NCBI RefSeq assembly: GCF_000526215.1
Contig: NZ_JAFQ01000004.1
Location: 7,750,001 to 7,814,000, forward strand
DNA length: 64,000 nucleotides
Reading direction: 5' to 3'
DNA from: Nocardia sp. BMG51109
GTDB taxonomy: Bacteria; Actinomycetota; Actinomycetes; Mycobacteriales; Mycobacteriaceae
In this document: positions 1-9,946 of the stretch, piece after piece
Numbering within the stretch: position 1 is the stretch's first letter
How the letters are laid out: every line of letters begins with the position of its first letter
Notes under the pieces: model-generated
Seen by the model: the letters and a program-made list of their open reading frames with translations, nothing else
What the model was told of the DNA's origin: nothing
Database searches by the model: none
Position numbers and translations under genes: made by a program

Positions 1-203
1 CTGGGTGGCGCTGCTGGGAATCCATCTCTATTGACCGGACCTCGATACTCGCGACGCGGTCGCCGGCCCCGCCCCGCGAATCCGGCTGCCGAGCAGCCGA
101 TGTCGTATGCGACCCTCTTGAAGGACCCGTGCCGCGCCACCGACCGGTGTGACCGGCACCCCCGGTGCGCCGATCCGGCGCCGACAGATGAAGGAGAACT
201 CGG

Positions 204-1049
204 GTGGAACGCATTGGCGTGATCGGTGGCGGAACCATGGGTGCCGGAATTGCCGAGGTGGCCGCGCGCGCCGGTGGCGCGGTGCTGGTCCTGGAGCGGG
301 ATCGCGAGGCGGCCGACGCCGCCGTGACCCGCATCGAGAAGTCGCTGGCCCGGGCGGTGAAGTCCGGGCGGCTCGAGCAGGCCGATGCCGACGCGGCCCG
401 CGACCGCGTCGCGCTGACGGTCGCCATCGACGACTTCGCCGACCGGCAGCTGGTGATCGAGGCGGCCCCGGAGATCGAATCGCTGAAGACCGAATTCTTC
501 ACCAAGCTCGACGCCATCGTCTCCCCCGAGACCATCCTGGCCACCAACACGTCCTCGATCCCGGTGATCCGGCTCGCGAACGCCACCGCCAACCCCGGCC
601 GCGTGGTCGGCGTGCACTTCTTCAACCCGGTGCCGGTGCTGCCGCTGGTCGAGATCGTGGTGACCCTGAAGACCGACCGGGCCGTGGTCGACACCGTCGC
701 CGGCTACGCCCGAGACGTGCTCGGCAAGCGCACCATCGAATCCAAGGATCAGGCCGGCTTCATCGTCAACGCCCTGCTCATCCCGTACCTGTGCGCCGCG
801 ATCCGGATGTTCGAGACCGGTTTCGCCAGCGCCGAGGACATCGACGAGGGCATGGTCTCCGGCTGCGCCCACCCGATGGGCCCGCTGCGCCTGACCGACA
901 CCGTCGGCCTCGACATCACCCTGGCCGTCGCCGAATCCCTGTACGCCGAATTCGGCGAACCGCAGTACGCTCCGCCGGTCCTGCTGCGCCGCATGGTCGA
1001 GGCCGGCTACCTCGGCCGCAAGGCCGGCCGCGGCTTCTACACGTACTGA
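204..1049 (+). CDS. fadB2: 3-hydroxybutyryl-CoA dehydrogenase (FadB2-like)
   Basis: This 281-residue protein is a cytosolic NAD(P)-dependent 3-hydroxyacyl-CoA dehydrogenase that interconverts acetoacetyl-CoA and 3-hydroxybutyryl-CoA. The Rossmann motif GGGTMGAGIAE lies at about residues 8-18. The family segments ATNTSSIP and GVHFFNPVPVLPLVE follow, and the C-terminal helical domain ends in GRKAGRGFYTY, the normal family terminus. Length matches mycobacterial FadB2 (about 280-290). The GTG at 204 is chosen because AAGGAG lies at 191-196 and the Rossmann fold begins within a few residues. Upstream, positions 2-34 read as a possible ten-residue C-terminus of a preceding gene (WVALLGIHLY, then stop), but this is too short to call. 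The gene stands alone. Confidence 0.93.
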   Translation: MERIGVIGGGTMGAGIAEVAARAGGAVLVLERDREAADAAVTRIEKSLARAVKSGRLEQADADAARDRVALTVAIDDFADRQLVIEAAPEIESLKTEFFTKLDAIVSPETILATNTSSIPVIRLANATANPGRVVGVHFFNPVPVLPLVEIVVTLKTDRAVVDTVAGYARDVLGKRTIESKDQAGFIVNALLIPYLCAAIRMFETGFASAEDIDEGMVSGCAHPMGPLRLTDTVGLDITLAVAESLYAEFGEPQYAPPVLLRRMVEAGYLGRKAGRGFYTY

Positions 1050-1077
1050 GGCGTCCGGCGCGTACCGAGCCCGGGCA

Positions 1078-1420
1078 TCAGGACCACAACTCCCGCAGTG
1101 CGGCGTCGACCTCCGCCGGAGGCTGGGTGTGCGGATGGTAACCGGGTACGCGCAGATCCGTTCGGCCACGGCCGCCGCGCAGGCCATCAGGGGTTCACCG
1201 GCATACCGGCGGTAGAGTTCCGGCGCGTCCTCCCAGGTGCCGGAGATGACGAGCTTCGGCCGGCGCGCGCGGCCGCCGGCGCCGCGAGCGGCAGATCGGC
1301 CTGCCACATCGGGCGCTCCCGCATGGACGTGCCGACAGCACGCAGCCGGGTGGGTGTGGGTTCCGGCATGTCCATGCCGAGTCCCTCGGTGGACAGCGGG
1401 TGGCACCAGAACAAATACAT
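1078..1420 (-). pseudogene. alpha/beta-hydrolase C-terminal remnant, frameshifted
   Basis: On the minus strand three successive reading frames together spell the end of an alpha/beta hydrolase. The first reads STEGLGMDMPEPTPTRLRAV and continues to about ADLPLAAP. The second reads PKLVISGTWEDAPELYRRYAGE, and the third ends GYHPHTQPPAEVDAALRELW with its stop at 1078-1080. The last piece holds the HPHTQPP segment expected around the catalytic His. At least two frameshifts separate the pieces and the N-terminal half, including the nucleophile elbow, is missing, so no product is expected. The left boundary is approximate. I see no gene in the rest of the interval 1050-1685; 1421-1685 probably holds the promoter of the next gene. 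Confidence 0.6.
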
Positions 1421-1685
1421 CGGGCCTGACCATTGCCGTCGGCAATACCGGCTGAGCCGCTGCCGACGGAATTCGGACGAAGATCGTTTCCTGTGCCGAA
1501 CGTAACTGTGCCGATACTGTCCGACGTCCGTTAACTCTCCGTTCATTCACACTGGCAGACGTTGCAGCCCAGACACATTCGGTCCGGACCCGACAAATAT
1601 GGGCACCCGGTACGGTGGCCGCCCGCGTATACTGGATCGAAATATTCCGGGGAGGGAACGTACCGCTCGGGGAGGGTACCGTGCC

Positions 1686-2069
1686 ATGTCTGACAACGGT
1701 CTCGACGCGCTCCGTGGTGAGATCGCGGCCTTTTACGCGGGTTTCGGTCAACCCGTGGCCTTGCAGGACACGTTTCTCCAGGCCGCTCTGCTGGTTCCGG
1801 TGACAGACGACGACAATGTCCAGATTTCCCGGTTCGGCGGGGTCGACTGGTTGTGCGCTTTCACCAGCATCGAGGAATACGCCCGGTTCATGACCGCCCG
1901 CGAATATCTCACCGCCGGTGGCGTCGACACCGAGCAGCGGTACCGGTACCACTGGCTGTTCGGGTGGCGGCTGAGGGCCTACGCCGAGTCCCGGGACGAG
2001 CCCACCGGAGTCGCGGTCGACATCGTGGGAACCGCACCGATGGCATTCCCACCGAAAGTTCCGGAGTAG
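1686..2069 (+). CDS. SseB-like / SAV_915-type small protein upstream of the toxin locus
   Basis: This 127-residue acidic protein has no signal peptide or membrane segment. The central pattern LQAALLVPVTDDDNVQISRF followed by VDWLCAFTSIEEYARFM resembles the N-terminal SseB fold (value, threshold, 'lcaFts..e'), which I infer rather than prove. The ATG at 1686 follows a purine-rich GGGGAGGG at about 1669-1676. The gene is 22 bp upstream of a WXG100-like gene and the giant RHS toxin, all co-directional, so it probably belongs to the same type VII effector island. Its role there (chaperone, adaptor or immunity) is unknown. Confidence 0.7.
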   Translation: MSDNGLDALRGEIAAFYAGFGQPVALQDTFLQAALLVPVTDDDNVQISRFGGVDWLCAFTSIEEYARFMTAREYLTAGGVDTEQRYRYHWLFGWRLRAYAESRDEPTGVAVDIVGTAPMAFPPKVPE

Positions 2070-2091
2070 CAGGTCGATCGGAGGTTCGACG

Positions 2092-2745
2092 ATGACCAAG
2101 GTGCAGGTCGATCCCGCGGTGCTACAGCAGGCCGCGAAGGGCATCGACGACACCATCGGCCAGCTGTCGGAGCTGGGTATCGGCGAGACGGGCAATATGG
2201 GCCGGGGATTCTCGCTGCTGACCCTGTCGACGCTGGAGGCGGGCAAGCATTCGGTGCAGAAGACCTTCGAGGAGTTCACCGAACGGTGGTCCTGGGGTAT
2301 CCGGGCACTCGTGCAGGCCGGCAATTCGATCGCCCGCACCCTGGGCCTGGCGGCCGGCCGCTACCACGAAATGGATTCCATCGCCGAGGGCACGCTGAAG
2401 AAGATGTGGACCCACCTGGCCGGGAATCCGCATCTGTCCGACGAGGAGATCACCCAGCGGTCCTGGGGAGAGACCTTCGCCGACAACCCGGCCAACCACA
2501 TTCGCAACGCCGACTACAGCACCGAGTCGTTCCAGCAGGCCAGTCGGAAGATACAGACCGACTGGAAGGTCGTCCAAGAGGTCGGTCCGCAGGCTCTGTC
2601 GAATCTGGCTGTCGTGCAGGGGATGCCGCTCGTCGGCCCCGCCGGCATCCCGGCCGCCGGCTACGTCACCGGTGCGGACCCCGGATGGAACACCGGTGCG
2701 GCCCAGCGCGCGGCCGAGATCATACAGGAGCAGGAGGGGAGCTGA
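2092..2745 (+). CDS. WXG100-like ESX/type VII secretion-associated protein
   Basis: This 217-residue, largely helical protein begins MTKVQVDPAVLQQAAKGID, as WXG100-superfamily proteins do. A WSWG segment near residue 65 could be a variant WxG turn. The string RYHEMDSIAE near residue 92 contains YxxxD, the general type VII export signal, placed after the helices as expected. It is longer than classical EsxA/EsxB (about 100 residues), with a roughly 120-residue extension lacking recognised motifs. It ends 4 bp before the RHS toxin start, so it is very likely co-expressed with it. It could be a secretion partner or chaperone for the toxin. Confidence 0.75.
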   Translation: MTKVQVDPAVLQQAAKGIDDTIGQLSELGIGETGNMGRGFSLLTLSTLEAGKHSVQKTFEEFTERWSWGIRALVQAGNSIARTLGLAAGRYHEMDSIAEGTLKKMWTHLAGNPHLSDEEITQRSWGETFADNPANHIRNADYSTESFQQASRKIQTDWKVVQEVGPQALSNLAVVQGMPLVGPAGIPAAGYVTGADPGWNTGAAQRAAEIIQEQEGS

Positions 2746-2749
2746 CCGG

Positions 2750-5700
2750 GTGGGGTTCAGCGATTTCGTCGACGATCTCGGTGATTCGATCGAAGACGGC
2801 GTGGAGAACGCCGTCGAGGGCCTGGGTCGAGCCGCCGACGCGGGCCTGGATCTCGTCAGCGAGGGAGCCGATGCGATCGGGCTGGACGGCGCCGCCGAGG
2901 CCCTCGACGACCTCGGCGACAACATCGCCTCGGGCACCGGCGGTGATGTCGGCGAGGAGGAACTCGGCGAGACCGAGGATCCCAAGGAGTTGATCCGCGG
3001 CGAGCCCGCCGAAATCGGTTCCACCGCCGACACTCTGCAGAAGTTCGCGAGCTCCATCGATGCGACCGGTCAAGCGCTCAAGAAGATCGACTCGTCCGCA
3101 TGGACCGGTGCGGGCGCCGACGCGTTCAACGCGGTCTACGACAAGCAGCCGAAGCTGTGGTTCGACGGCGCCGACGCCATGAACGCCGCGTCGCACGCGA
3201 TGACCGCCTGGCACAACGAGGTGAAGGCCGCGCAGGACAAGGCCACCGACGCGATCGAGTGGTGGAAGGCGGCCGATGCCGAGGAGCGCAGGCAGAAGAC
3301 CTGGTGGAACTCGCTGACCGCGGAGCAGCAGTCCCAGACCACCCTCGTCGACACCTGGTCCTCGATGCGCACCACCGCGCGAGAACTCCTGCGCCGCGCC
3401 AGAACTCAGCGCGACAACGGCGCCTCGATCGCCGTCGGCGCCTTCTCGGCCGCCACCGAGAAGGCACCGAAGGAGCCGCCGTTCACCGACCGCTGGATGG
3501 CCAACCTCAGCGATCTCGGTGGGGTTCTCGAGCACGGGATGCTGAACTTCTACTCCGGGCTGCTGACCAGCTTCACCGGGTTGGTCCAGTTCGTGCGGCA
3601 GGTCAACCCGACCGACATCTACAACATGACCCATCCGGCCGAGTACATGACCGGCCTGGCCGATCTCGGCACCGGACTCGTTGTCGCGGTGGCGGATCCG
3701 GGAGCGACGGTGTCGGCGATCCTGTCCGACGCGCGGCGCAACCCGTTCGAATTCACCGGGGCCCTGACCGGCGACCTGCTGCTCACCGCGGCCACCGGCG
3801 GGGGCGGCGGCGCCAAGACGGCCATCAACGCGCTCAAGCGGATCAAGGACGCCGGCCGCACCCTGGACGACGCGGGGCGGGTCGGCCGGCACCTGCCCAC
3901 CAACGGCACGCACAGCCCGATCCCCACGCGCGAGATGGGCGGCCCGCACAACACCGGCACTACACCCGAGGGCCCGAGCGCCGGTCCCGCACACACCGAT
4001 CCCACCCACACGCCCAGCAACACCCACCCCCTGGAGGCCGGCCGTCAGCCCGACTCCCCGGCGCCGAGGGCCGAGGACGGCGGCGGGCACTCGTCGACTC
4101 CCGACCATCCGCGGCACTCCGATCCGCCTGCCTCGCACGGTCATTCCGACGATTCACCGTCACCCGAACCGGAAACACCGAGCCACACACCGGATTCGGA
4201 TACCCCGCCGCACCGCGACCCCGGCCCGGAGCACGGGCCGGACCCCGACCCGTCGCCGAGCGACAGGCCCGATCCCGATCCGGCACCTCAGCAGCGGCCG
4301 GACCCGGATCCGACACCGGACCACCGACCCGACCCGGATCCCGATCCGAGACCGGAACACCGGCCGGACCAGAACCCGGACCCCAGACCGGAGCACCGCC
4401 CGGACCAGGATCCGACACCGGGCGATCGCCACGACACCGGCCCGACACACCGACAGCCCGAGCAGGATTCGATACCGGAACGGCGAACCGAACCGGATCC
4501 TCCGCGTACGCCACACGTCGACCACGACGGCGCGCCACGACCGGACCACTCGTCGACGCCACGCTCGGATCCCGACCGGGCGCCGGCGTCCCGGCCGGAC
4601 TCCGATACCACGCCCACGCCGCACGTCGACTCCGAGACGACACCCACACGGACGGATCCGGATTCGGCACCGCACTCCCGGCCGGATTCGCCTGCACACG
4701 CCGATACGCCGACGAGCCGGACCGACCCCGACCGAGCATCCGGACCGGACAGTGACACCGATCCGGCGAACACGAGCCAGGACCCGGCCTTTTCCACTCG
4801 TCCGGGTCCGGACCACGCGCCGACCACCCACGATCCCGGTCCTTCGCGCACCGGCTCCGACCCCGCGCCGGTCTGGCAGCAGACTCCCGGAGCACACCCG
4901 GACGGCCGTGCGCCGCAGCCGCGCTCGCCTTCGGAGGCGCCCCCGCAGCGCCCGCACTCCGACGGCGCTCCCTCGTCCCGGATCTCCGACCGGACACCGG
5001 CGTCGCCTACTCGGGCGGATCCGGTTTCACCACGCGGACAAGCGACTCCGTCATCCCCCTTTCGCCCGAACCCGGACTCGTCACCGTCGGCGTACCCCGG
5101 CACCCGATCCTCGCCGATGCGCACCGATCCCCATTCCGGTTCGTCGTCCCGGCCGCACTCGGACTCGCCGACCACCCGGCCGGATCCCGAGCCCGCGTCA
5201 TCACATCCGCGTTCCGAGTCGCCGACCCGCACCCGTCCGGATTCCCGGCCCGGCCACGGTCCCGACGACGGACCGAATTCGCGTCCACCGCGCCATGATT
5301 CGGACGAAATACCGGATCGCGGAGAGGGCCGCTCCCCGAGCCGCGATCACGAACCGCCGGACCGCAAACCACCACACTCCGACCGCAACCCGAACGCGCC
5401 CGGGGACCGCACGCACGATCCCGACCGCCACGCCCCTCGGCCCGACCGCGACACCGACACGCCGAACGATCGCACACGCGACACCGAACATCCCGAACGT
5501 CGAGATCCTCGGCCCGACCGCGATCCGGAAGCACCCAGAGACCGCACCCATAACCCCCACCGCGACACCGACAATCCCGCACGACACGACCCTCGCCCGG
5601 ACCGCGATCCGGAAGCTCCCAGGGACCGCGCACCCGATCCCGACGACACCCGCACCGATCGAGATACCGGCCCGGACGACGACAAACCACCGCGCGATCC

Positions 5701-8700
5701 CGAGGACTCCACGCCGGAGGACCGGGCGCGCTCCGACGCGCACGCCCATGAGCAGGCACAGAGCGACGGCCCGGAAGTCGACCGCACGCCCGGGCAGAAG
5801 ACCTGCTCCGAGGACCCGGTCGACATCAGCACGGGCGAATTCCTGCTCCCCGAAACGGATCTCGCGCTGCCCGGCGTCCTACCCCTGGAGCTGCGACGGG
5901 CGCACCACTCGAACTTCCGGTTCGGCCGGTGGTTCGGCCCGTCCTGGTCCGCCACGCTGGACGTCCGCATCGTCGTCGAGGACGAGGGCGTCACCTTCCT
6001 CGGCGAGGACGGCGTCATGCTGGCCTACCCGCACTCCGAGGTCGATGTGCCGGTACGGCCGCTCACCGAGGGACAGCGCTGGACGCTGACCCGCACCGAT
6101 TCCGGCGGATACCGCGTCCGGGACCAACGCCGCGAGATCATCTGGCATTTCGCGCCCGAATTGGGCCTCGACGGTATCGAGGCCAGGCTCGGCAACTTCG
6201 CGATCTCGGCGATCACCGACCGGCACCACAACCGCGTCCGCTTCCGTTACGACTCCGACGGTGTGCCCGTGGAGGTTACGCACTCCGGCGGATACCGGGT
6301 GCGGATCGAATCCGCGCGTGGGCGCGTCACCGGCCTGTCGCTGCTCACCCACCACCCCGAACTCGGCGAGTTCGCCCAGCCGCTGTACGAGTTCGGTTAC
6401 AACGCAGGCGATCTCGTCTCGGTCACCAACGCGGACGGCGCGACGACCCGCTACACCTACGACGCCGAGCACCGCATGACCTCGTGGACCGACTCCAACG
6501 GCAACCGGATGCTCAACACCTACGACGAGTCCGGCCGGGTGATCCACCAGCGCGGCACCGCCGGAATCCTGAACTCCGACTTCGACTATCTGGAGTTCCC
6601 CGACGGCACCGGCCGCCTCACCACCGTCACCGACTCCCACGGCGCGACCACCACGCACGGCTTCGACCGCGAACTCCAGCTGCGCGACCTCGTCACACCC
6701 GACGGCGGCCGCACCCACATCGACTACAACACCGACCGTAGACCGCTGGCCGTGGTCGCTCCGGACGGAACCACCACCACCTACCTGTACAACGAGGCCG
6801 GCGATCCCGCGAAAATAACGCGCCCCGACGGAAATTCGATCGCGATCGACTACCTCTGGCGCAACCGCCCCACCGCGATCACTGCACCGGACGGTTCGGT
6901 GGAGCGCCGCGAATGGTCCGAGGACGGCGACCTCGCGGCGACCATCGATGCCTCCGGGGCCCGCACCGAACTCACCTACCACCCCAACGGCGCACTCGCC
7001 ACGATCACCGAATCCACCGGCGCCCGCACGGTGGTGCACGTCGACGAGGCCGGCCTGCCGGTCCGCCTCGTCGACCCGCTCGGATCCGAGACCCGGATCG
7101 AACGCGACGCCGCCGGCCGCCCGATCCGCATCATCGACGCCGCCGGATCGGTGACCCGATACGACTGGTCACCGGCCGGAAAGCTGGTCCGCAGAACGGA
7201 TCCCGACGGCTACGCCGAATCGTGGAGCTACGACGGCGAGGGCAACACCCTCACCCACACCGACCGCGCGGGCGGCGTCACCGGATTCGCCTACGGCGCT
7301 TTCGATCTCGTCGACTCACGAACCGACGCCGACGGATCGGTCACCCGCTACGCCTGGGACACCGAACGCCGCCTCGCCGCGGTCCACAACCCTCTCGGCC
7401 AGAGCTGGACCTACGAATACGACACCGCGGGCCGCCTGATCGCCGAAACCGACTACACCGGGGCGACCACCCACTACACCCACGACCGTGCCGGGCGGAC
7501 GGCCACCGTCACCTCCACCACCGGAACCACCCGGCATCACCGTCACGACGTCCTCGGCCGCCTCACCGAGATCACCACGGACGCGGGCGAGTGGATTCGC
7601 TACACCTACGACCCCGCGGACCGAATCCTCACCGCGGACAACGGAACCGGTGCCGACCCGACACACGCGCTCGCCTTCACCTACACTACGACGGGGTCGA
7701 TCGAGACCGAACAGGTCGACACCCGCCCGCCGACGCACTACGAATACGACCCGCACGGCCGCCGCATCCGCCGCATCACCCCCAGCGGCGCCGACACCGG
7801 CTGGCACCGCGACATCACCGGCCGCGTCGACCGTCTCACCGCCGACGGCCACGACGTCACCTTCGACTACGACCCGCTCGGCCAACTGACCAGCTGGCGC
7901 ACCGGTGAAATCGCCGTCGCTCGCGAACTGGACAACATCGGCCGCGTCACCCGCCAAGAGGTGACAGCGTTCCCCACCCGCGCCTTGTCGCTCGATCTCG
8001 GCCCATCCGGCAGACCCGGCCCACGCCGAATCCGCCACGACGAGTTCACCTTCCGCCCGGACGGCTACCTCACCACCCACACCACCACCCGCCCCGAAAC
8101 CACACCCCTGCGGCGCGCCTACACCCTCGACCCGATCGGCCGCGTCACCACCGTCGCCCACAACGACCGCCACACCGAGAACTACACCTACGACCCGCTG
8201 AGCAATATCACCAGCGCCGTCACGGAACAATCGACTTCGACTGCCGCACAGCACCGTTCGGAGTCCCCGAACCGCGAGTACCGCAACAACCTCCTGATCC
8301 GAGACGGCCGCACCCGCTACCACTACGACGCCGCGGGCCGCCTGATCCGCAAGACCACCACCCGCCTCTCCCGCAAACCCGATATCTGGCACTACCGCTA
8401 CAACAGTTTCGACCAGCTGACGGACGTCTACACCCCCGACCACCAGTGGTGGCACTACACCTACGACGCCCTCGGCCGCCGCACCACCAAACAACACCTC
8501 GCCAACGACAGCACCCTCCTGGAACGCATCGACTACGTCTGGGACGGAACGAATCTCGTCGAGCAGGTCACTGCCGACACCACCACCCGCTGGCACTACC
8601 AGCCGGGTTCATACACCCCGCTGACCCAAACCATCGACCAGGCCGCCATCGACAGCGAGTTCTACGCCATCGTCACCGATCTCATCGGCGCCCCAACCGA

Positions 8701-9382
8701 ACTCGTAGACCCTGATGCAGCCCGTACCGTCGCGACCGCGTCGAACGACCTCTGGGGCAGAACCACCTGGACCGGTAGCACCGTCACACCGCTACGTTTC
8801 CCCGGCCAATTCCATGACCCCGAGACCGGCCTGCACTACAACCTCCACCGTGTCTACGACCCGGCCGTCGGCCGGTTCCTCACCCAGGACCCGCTCGGCC
8901 TCGCCCCCGCACCCAACCCAGCCGCCTACCCGCACAACCCGCTGGTCTGGAACGATCCCCTGGGCCTTGTCCCTGGTCCGTGCGAATACCACGACGGCGA
9001 ACTGCCCGATTCGGAAAAACTCGGCAGAAGAATGCGCGCCGACAAAGACAATCCACAGCATCCGGAGAGCGACCACGACCAAGCGCACCACATCGTCCCG
9101 GGCGCCATCCGATACGGCGGCGCACCAGACGCCCGCGCGATCTTGAAGCAATTCGAGATCAAGATCAACGATCCAGCCAATGGCGTGTGGCTGCCCGACC
9201 ACCGCGGCGTCATGGGCCCCGACGACATCCGCATACCTCACCACGGCGGCGATGTGCACAGCAAAGCCAATCTCCAGGTCCTGACCGACCTGCTGAGGGC
9301 CGAAACCACGCGCGAAGGGGTGATCGATGTTCTCAGACAGGTCGCCGAGGTGTACAAATCCGGTGGAAACCTCATCCCGTAG
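2750..9382 (+). CDS. Type VII-secreted RHS polymorphic toxin with C-terminal AHH nuclease
   Basis: This is a 2210-residue polymorphic toxin. Residues about 90-165 form the actinobacterial T7SS effector N-domain (TADTLQKFASS, then WTGAGADAFNAVYD). Residues about 400-1015 are a low-complexity linker rich in Pro, Asp, Arg, His and Ser. A DUF6531-like segment (DPVDISTGEFLLPETDLALP) starts at about 1020. RHS/YD repeats such as GATTRYTYDAEHRM follow to about 2000, and the RHS core ends with GQFHDPETGLHYNLHRVYDP and RFLTQDPLGL. The variable tip (about 2075-2210) carries AHHIVPG near 2112, ANGVWLP and HHGGDVHSKAN, the pattern of AHH-family HNH-type nucleases, so DNA or RNA cleavage in competitors is inferred. 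The GTG at 2750 follows AGGAGGGGAG at 2731-2740. Two immunity candidates follow immediately. Confidence 0.93.
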   Translation: MGFSDFVDDLGDSIEDGVENAVEGLGRAADAGLDLVSEGADAIGLDGAAEALDDLGDNIASGTGGDVGEEELGETEDPKELIRGEPAEIGSTADTLQKFASSIDATGQALKKIDSSAWTGAGADAFNAVYDKQPKLWFDGADAMNAASHAMTAWHNEVKAAQDKATDAIEWWKAADAEERRQKTWWNSLTAEQQSQTTLVDTWSSMRTTARELLRRARTQRDNGASIAVGAFSAATEKAPKEPPFTDRWMANLSDLGGVLEHGMLNFYSGLLTSFTGLVQFVRQVNPTDIYNMTHPAEYMTGLADLGTGLVVAVADPGATVSAILSDARRNPFEFTGALTGDLLLTAATGGGGGAKTAINALKRIKDAGRTLDDAGRVGRHLPTNGTHSPIPTREMGGPHNTGTTPEGPSAGPAHTDPTHTPSNTHPLEAGRQPDSPAPRAEDGGGHSSTPDHPRHSDPPASHGHSDDSPSPEPETPSHTPDSDTPPHRDPGPEHGPDPDPSPSDRPDPDPAPQQRPDPDPTPDHRPDPDPDPRPEHRPDQNPDPRPEHRPDQDPTPGDRHDTGPTHRQPEQDSIPERRTEPDPPRTPHVDHDGAPRPDHSSTPRSDPDRAPASRPDSDTTPTPHVDSETTPTRTDPDSAPHSRPDSPAHADTPTSRTDPDRASGPDSDTDPANTSQDPAFSTRPGPDHAPTTHDPGPSRTGSDPAPVWQQTPGAHPDGRAPQPRSPSEAPPQRPHSDGAPSSRISDRTPASPTRADPVSPRGQATPSSPFRPNPDSSPSAYPGTRSSPMRTDPHSGSSSRPHSDSPTTRPDPEPASSHPRSESPTRTRPDSRPGHGPDDGPNSRPPRHDSDEIPDRGEGRSPSRDHEPPDRKPPHSDRNPNAPGDRTHDPDRHAPRPDRDTDTPNDRTRDTEHPERRDPRPDRDPEAPRDRTHNPHRDTDNPARHDPRPDRDPEAPRDRAPDPDDTRTDRDTGPDDDKPPRDPEDSTPEDRARSDAHAHEQAQSDGPEVDRTPGQKTCSEDPVDISTGEFLLPETDLALPGVLPLELRRAHHSNFRFGRWFGPSWSATLDVRIVVEDEGVTFLGEDGVMLAYPHSEVDVPVRPLTEGQRWTLTRTDSGGYRVRDQRREIIWHFAPELGLDGIEARLGNFAISAITDRHHNRVRFRYDSDGVPVEVTHSGGYRVRIESARGRVTGLSLLTHHPELGEFAQPLYEFGYNAGDLVSVTNADGATTRYTYDAEHRMTSWTDSNGNRMLNTYDESGRVIHQRGTAGILNSDFDYLEFPDGTGRLTTVTDSHGATTTHGFDRELQLRDLVTPDGGRTHIDYNTDRRPLAVVAPDGTTTTYLYNEAGDPAKITRPDGNSIAIDYLWRNRPTAITAPDGSVERREWSEDGDLAATIDASGARTELTYHPNGALATITESTGARTVVHVDEAGLPVRLVDPLGSETRIERDAAGRPIRIIDAAGSVTRYDWSPAGKLVRRTDPDGYAESWSYDGEGNTLTHTDRAGGVTGFAYGAFDLVDSRTDADGSVTRYAWDTERRLAAVHNPLGQSWTYEYDTAGRLIAETDYTGATTHYTHDRAGRTATVTSTTGTTRHHRHDVLGRLTEITTDAGEWIRYTYDPADRILTADNGTGADPTHALAFTYTTTGSIETEQVDTRPPTHYEYDPHGRRIRRITPSGADTGWHRDITGRVDRLTADGHDVTFDYDPLGQLTSWRTGEIAVARELDNIGRVTRQEVTAFPTRALSLDLGPSGRPGPRRIRHDEFTFRPDGYLTTHTTTRPETTPLRRAYTLDPIGRVTTVAHNDRHTENYTYDPLSNITSAVTEQSTSTAAQHRSESPNREYRNNLLIRDGRTRYHYDAAGRLIRKTTTRLSRKPDIWHYRYNSFDQLTDVYTPDHQWWHYTYDALGRRTTKQHLANDSTLLERIDYVWDGTNLVEQVTADTTTRWHYQPGSYTPLTQTIDQAAIDSEFYAIVTDLIGAPTELVDPDAARTVATASNDLWGRTTWTGSTVTPLRFPGQFHDPETGLHYNLHRVYDPAVGRFLTQDPLGLAPAPNPAAYPHNPLVWNDPLGLVPGPCEYHDGELPDSEKLGRRMRADKDNPQHPESDHDQAHHIVPGAIRYGGAPDARAILKQFEIKINDPANGVWLPDHRGVMGPDDIRIPHHGGDVHSKANLQVLTDLLRAETTREGVIDVLRQVAEVYKSGGNLIP

Positions 9383-9400
9383 CCGACCGAGAGGAAACGT

Positions 9401-9946
9401 ATGCGCTTCTTCCAAGTAACCTGCGCCCAGGGATACGAGGATGTCCAGTTCGCCGACCGCAGTGACACGGATCGAATCCGCGACCTGGGGCCCCAACCGC
9501 AGTCGGCCACCGACTGGGTCCCGCCGGAGCTGGTTCCGGACCCGTTCGATGAGCGAGGCAGGCCGCTACGCCCGGCCACGGTGATGACCCCGAGCCGACC
9601 GAGCCTGACGTTCCGGCCACAGGATCGCAGCCGGGTCGAACCCTACCTCTCGAACTGGGGCGAAATCCTCGCCGCGACAATGTCCGGCCAGTCCATGCTG
9701 CTGTTCCACTGCACAACCTACGCAGACGTGTTCGATCTCGATCGATCGAACACCTCGAAACCGGCCAAGATCTTGCCGACCACCACCGTCGTATTCCGGC
9801 CCGAGGCAGAAGAACTCGACATTCTCACCGTCAGCACGCACCCGACGTACGGAATGTTCTTCTCCGAGAAGGCAGTCGACTCCATGCGCAGCGACAACGA
9901 CCTGTTCGCCGGACTCACATTCATCGCCGTCGCAGAGACACCCTGA
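9401..9946 (+). CDS. Imm11-like (DUF1629-type) immunity protein candidate 1
   Basis: This 181-residue protein lies 18 bp downstream of the AHH toxin tip, the usual position of a cognate immunity protein. Its C-terminal half (VFDLDRSNTSKPAKILPTTT, VVFRPEAEELDIL, then GMFFSEKAVDSM) follows the layout I associate with Imm11/DUF1629 proteins, in which a 'vfdldrS' strand precedes a 'vF.se..vda' helix. There is no signal peptide, consistent with a cytosolic toxin binder. GAGGAAACG precedes the ATG. It overlaps the next gene by one base (TGATG), so the two are translationally coupled. The family call is by pattern only; the immunity role is inferred from position. Confidence 0.7.
   Translation: MRFFQVTCAQGYEDVQFADRSDTDRIRDLGPQPQSATDWVPPELVPDPFDERGRPLRPATVMTPSRPSLTFRPQDRSRVEPYLSNWGEILAATMSGQSMLLFHCTTYADVFDLDRSNTSKPAKILPTTTVVFRPEAEELDILTVSTHPTYGMFFSEKAVDSMRSDNDLFAGLTFIAVAETP

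Noticed and set aside
2720..5759. Long minus-strand frames opposite the toxin linker
   Set aside because: The Pro/Asp/Arg-rich linker leaves several frames open; translations are Arg/Gly-rich nonsense.
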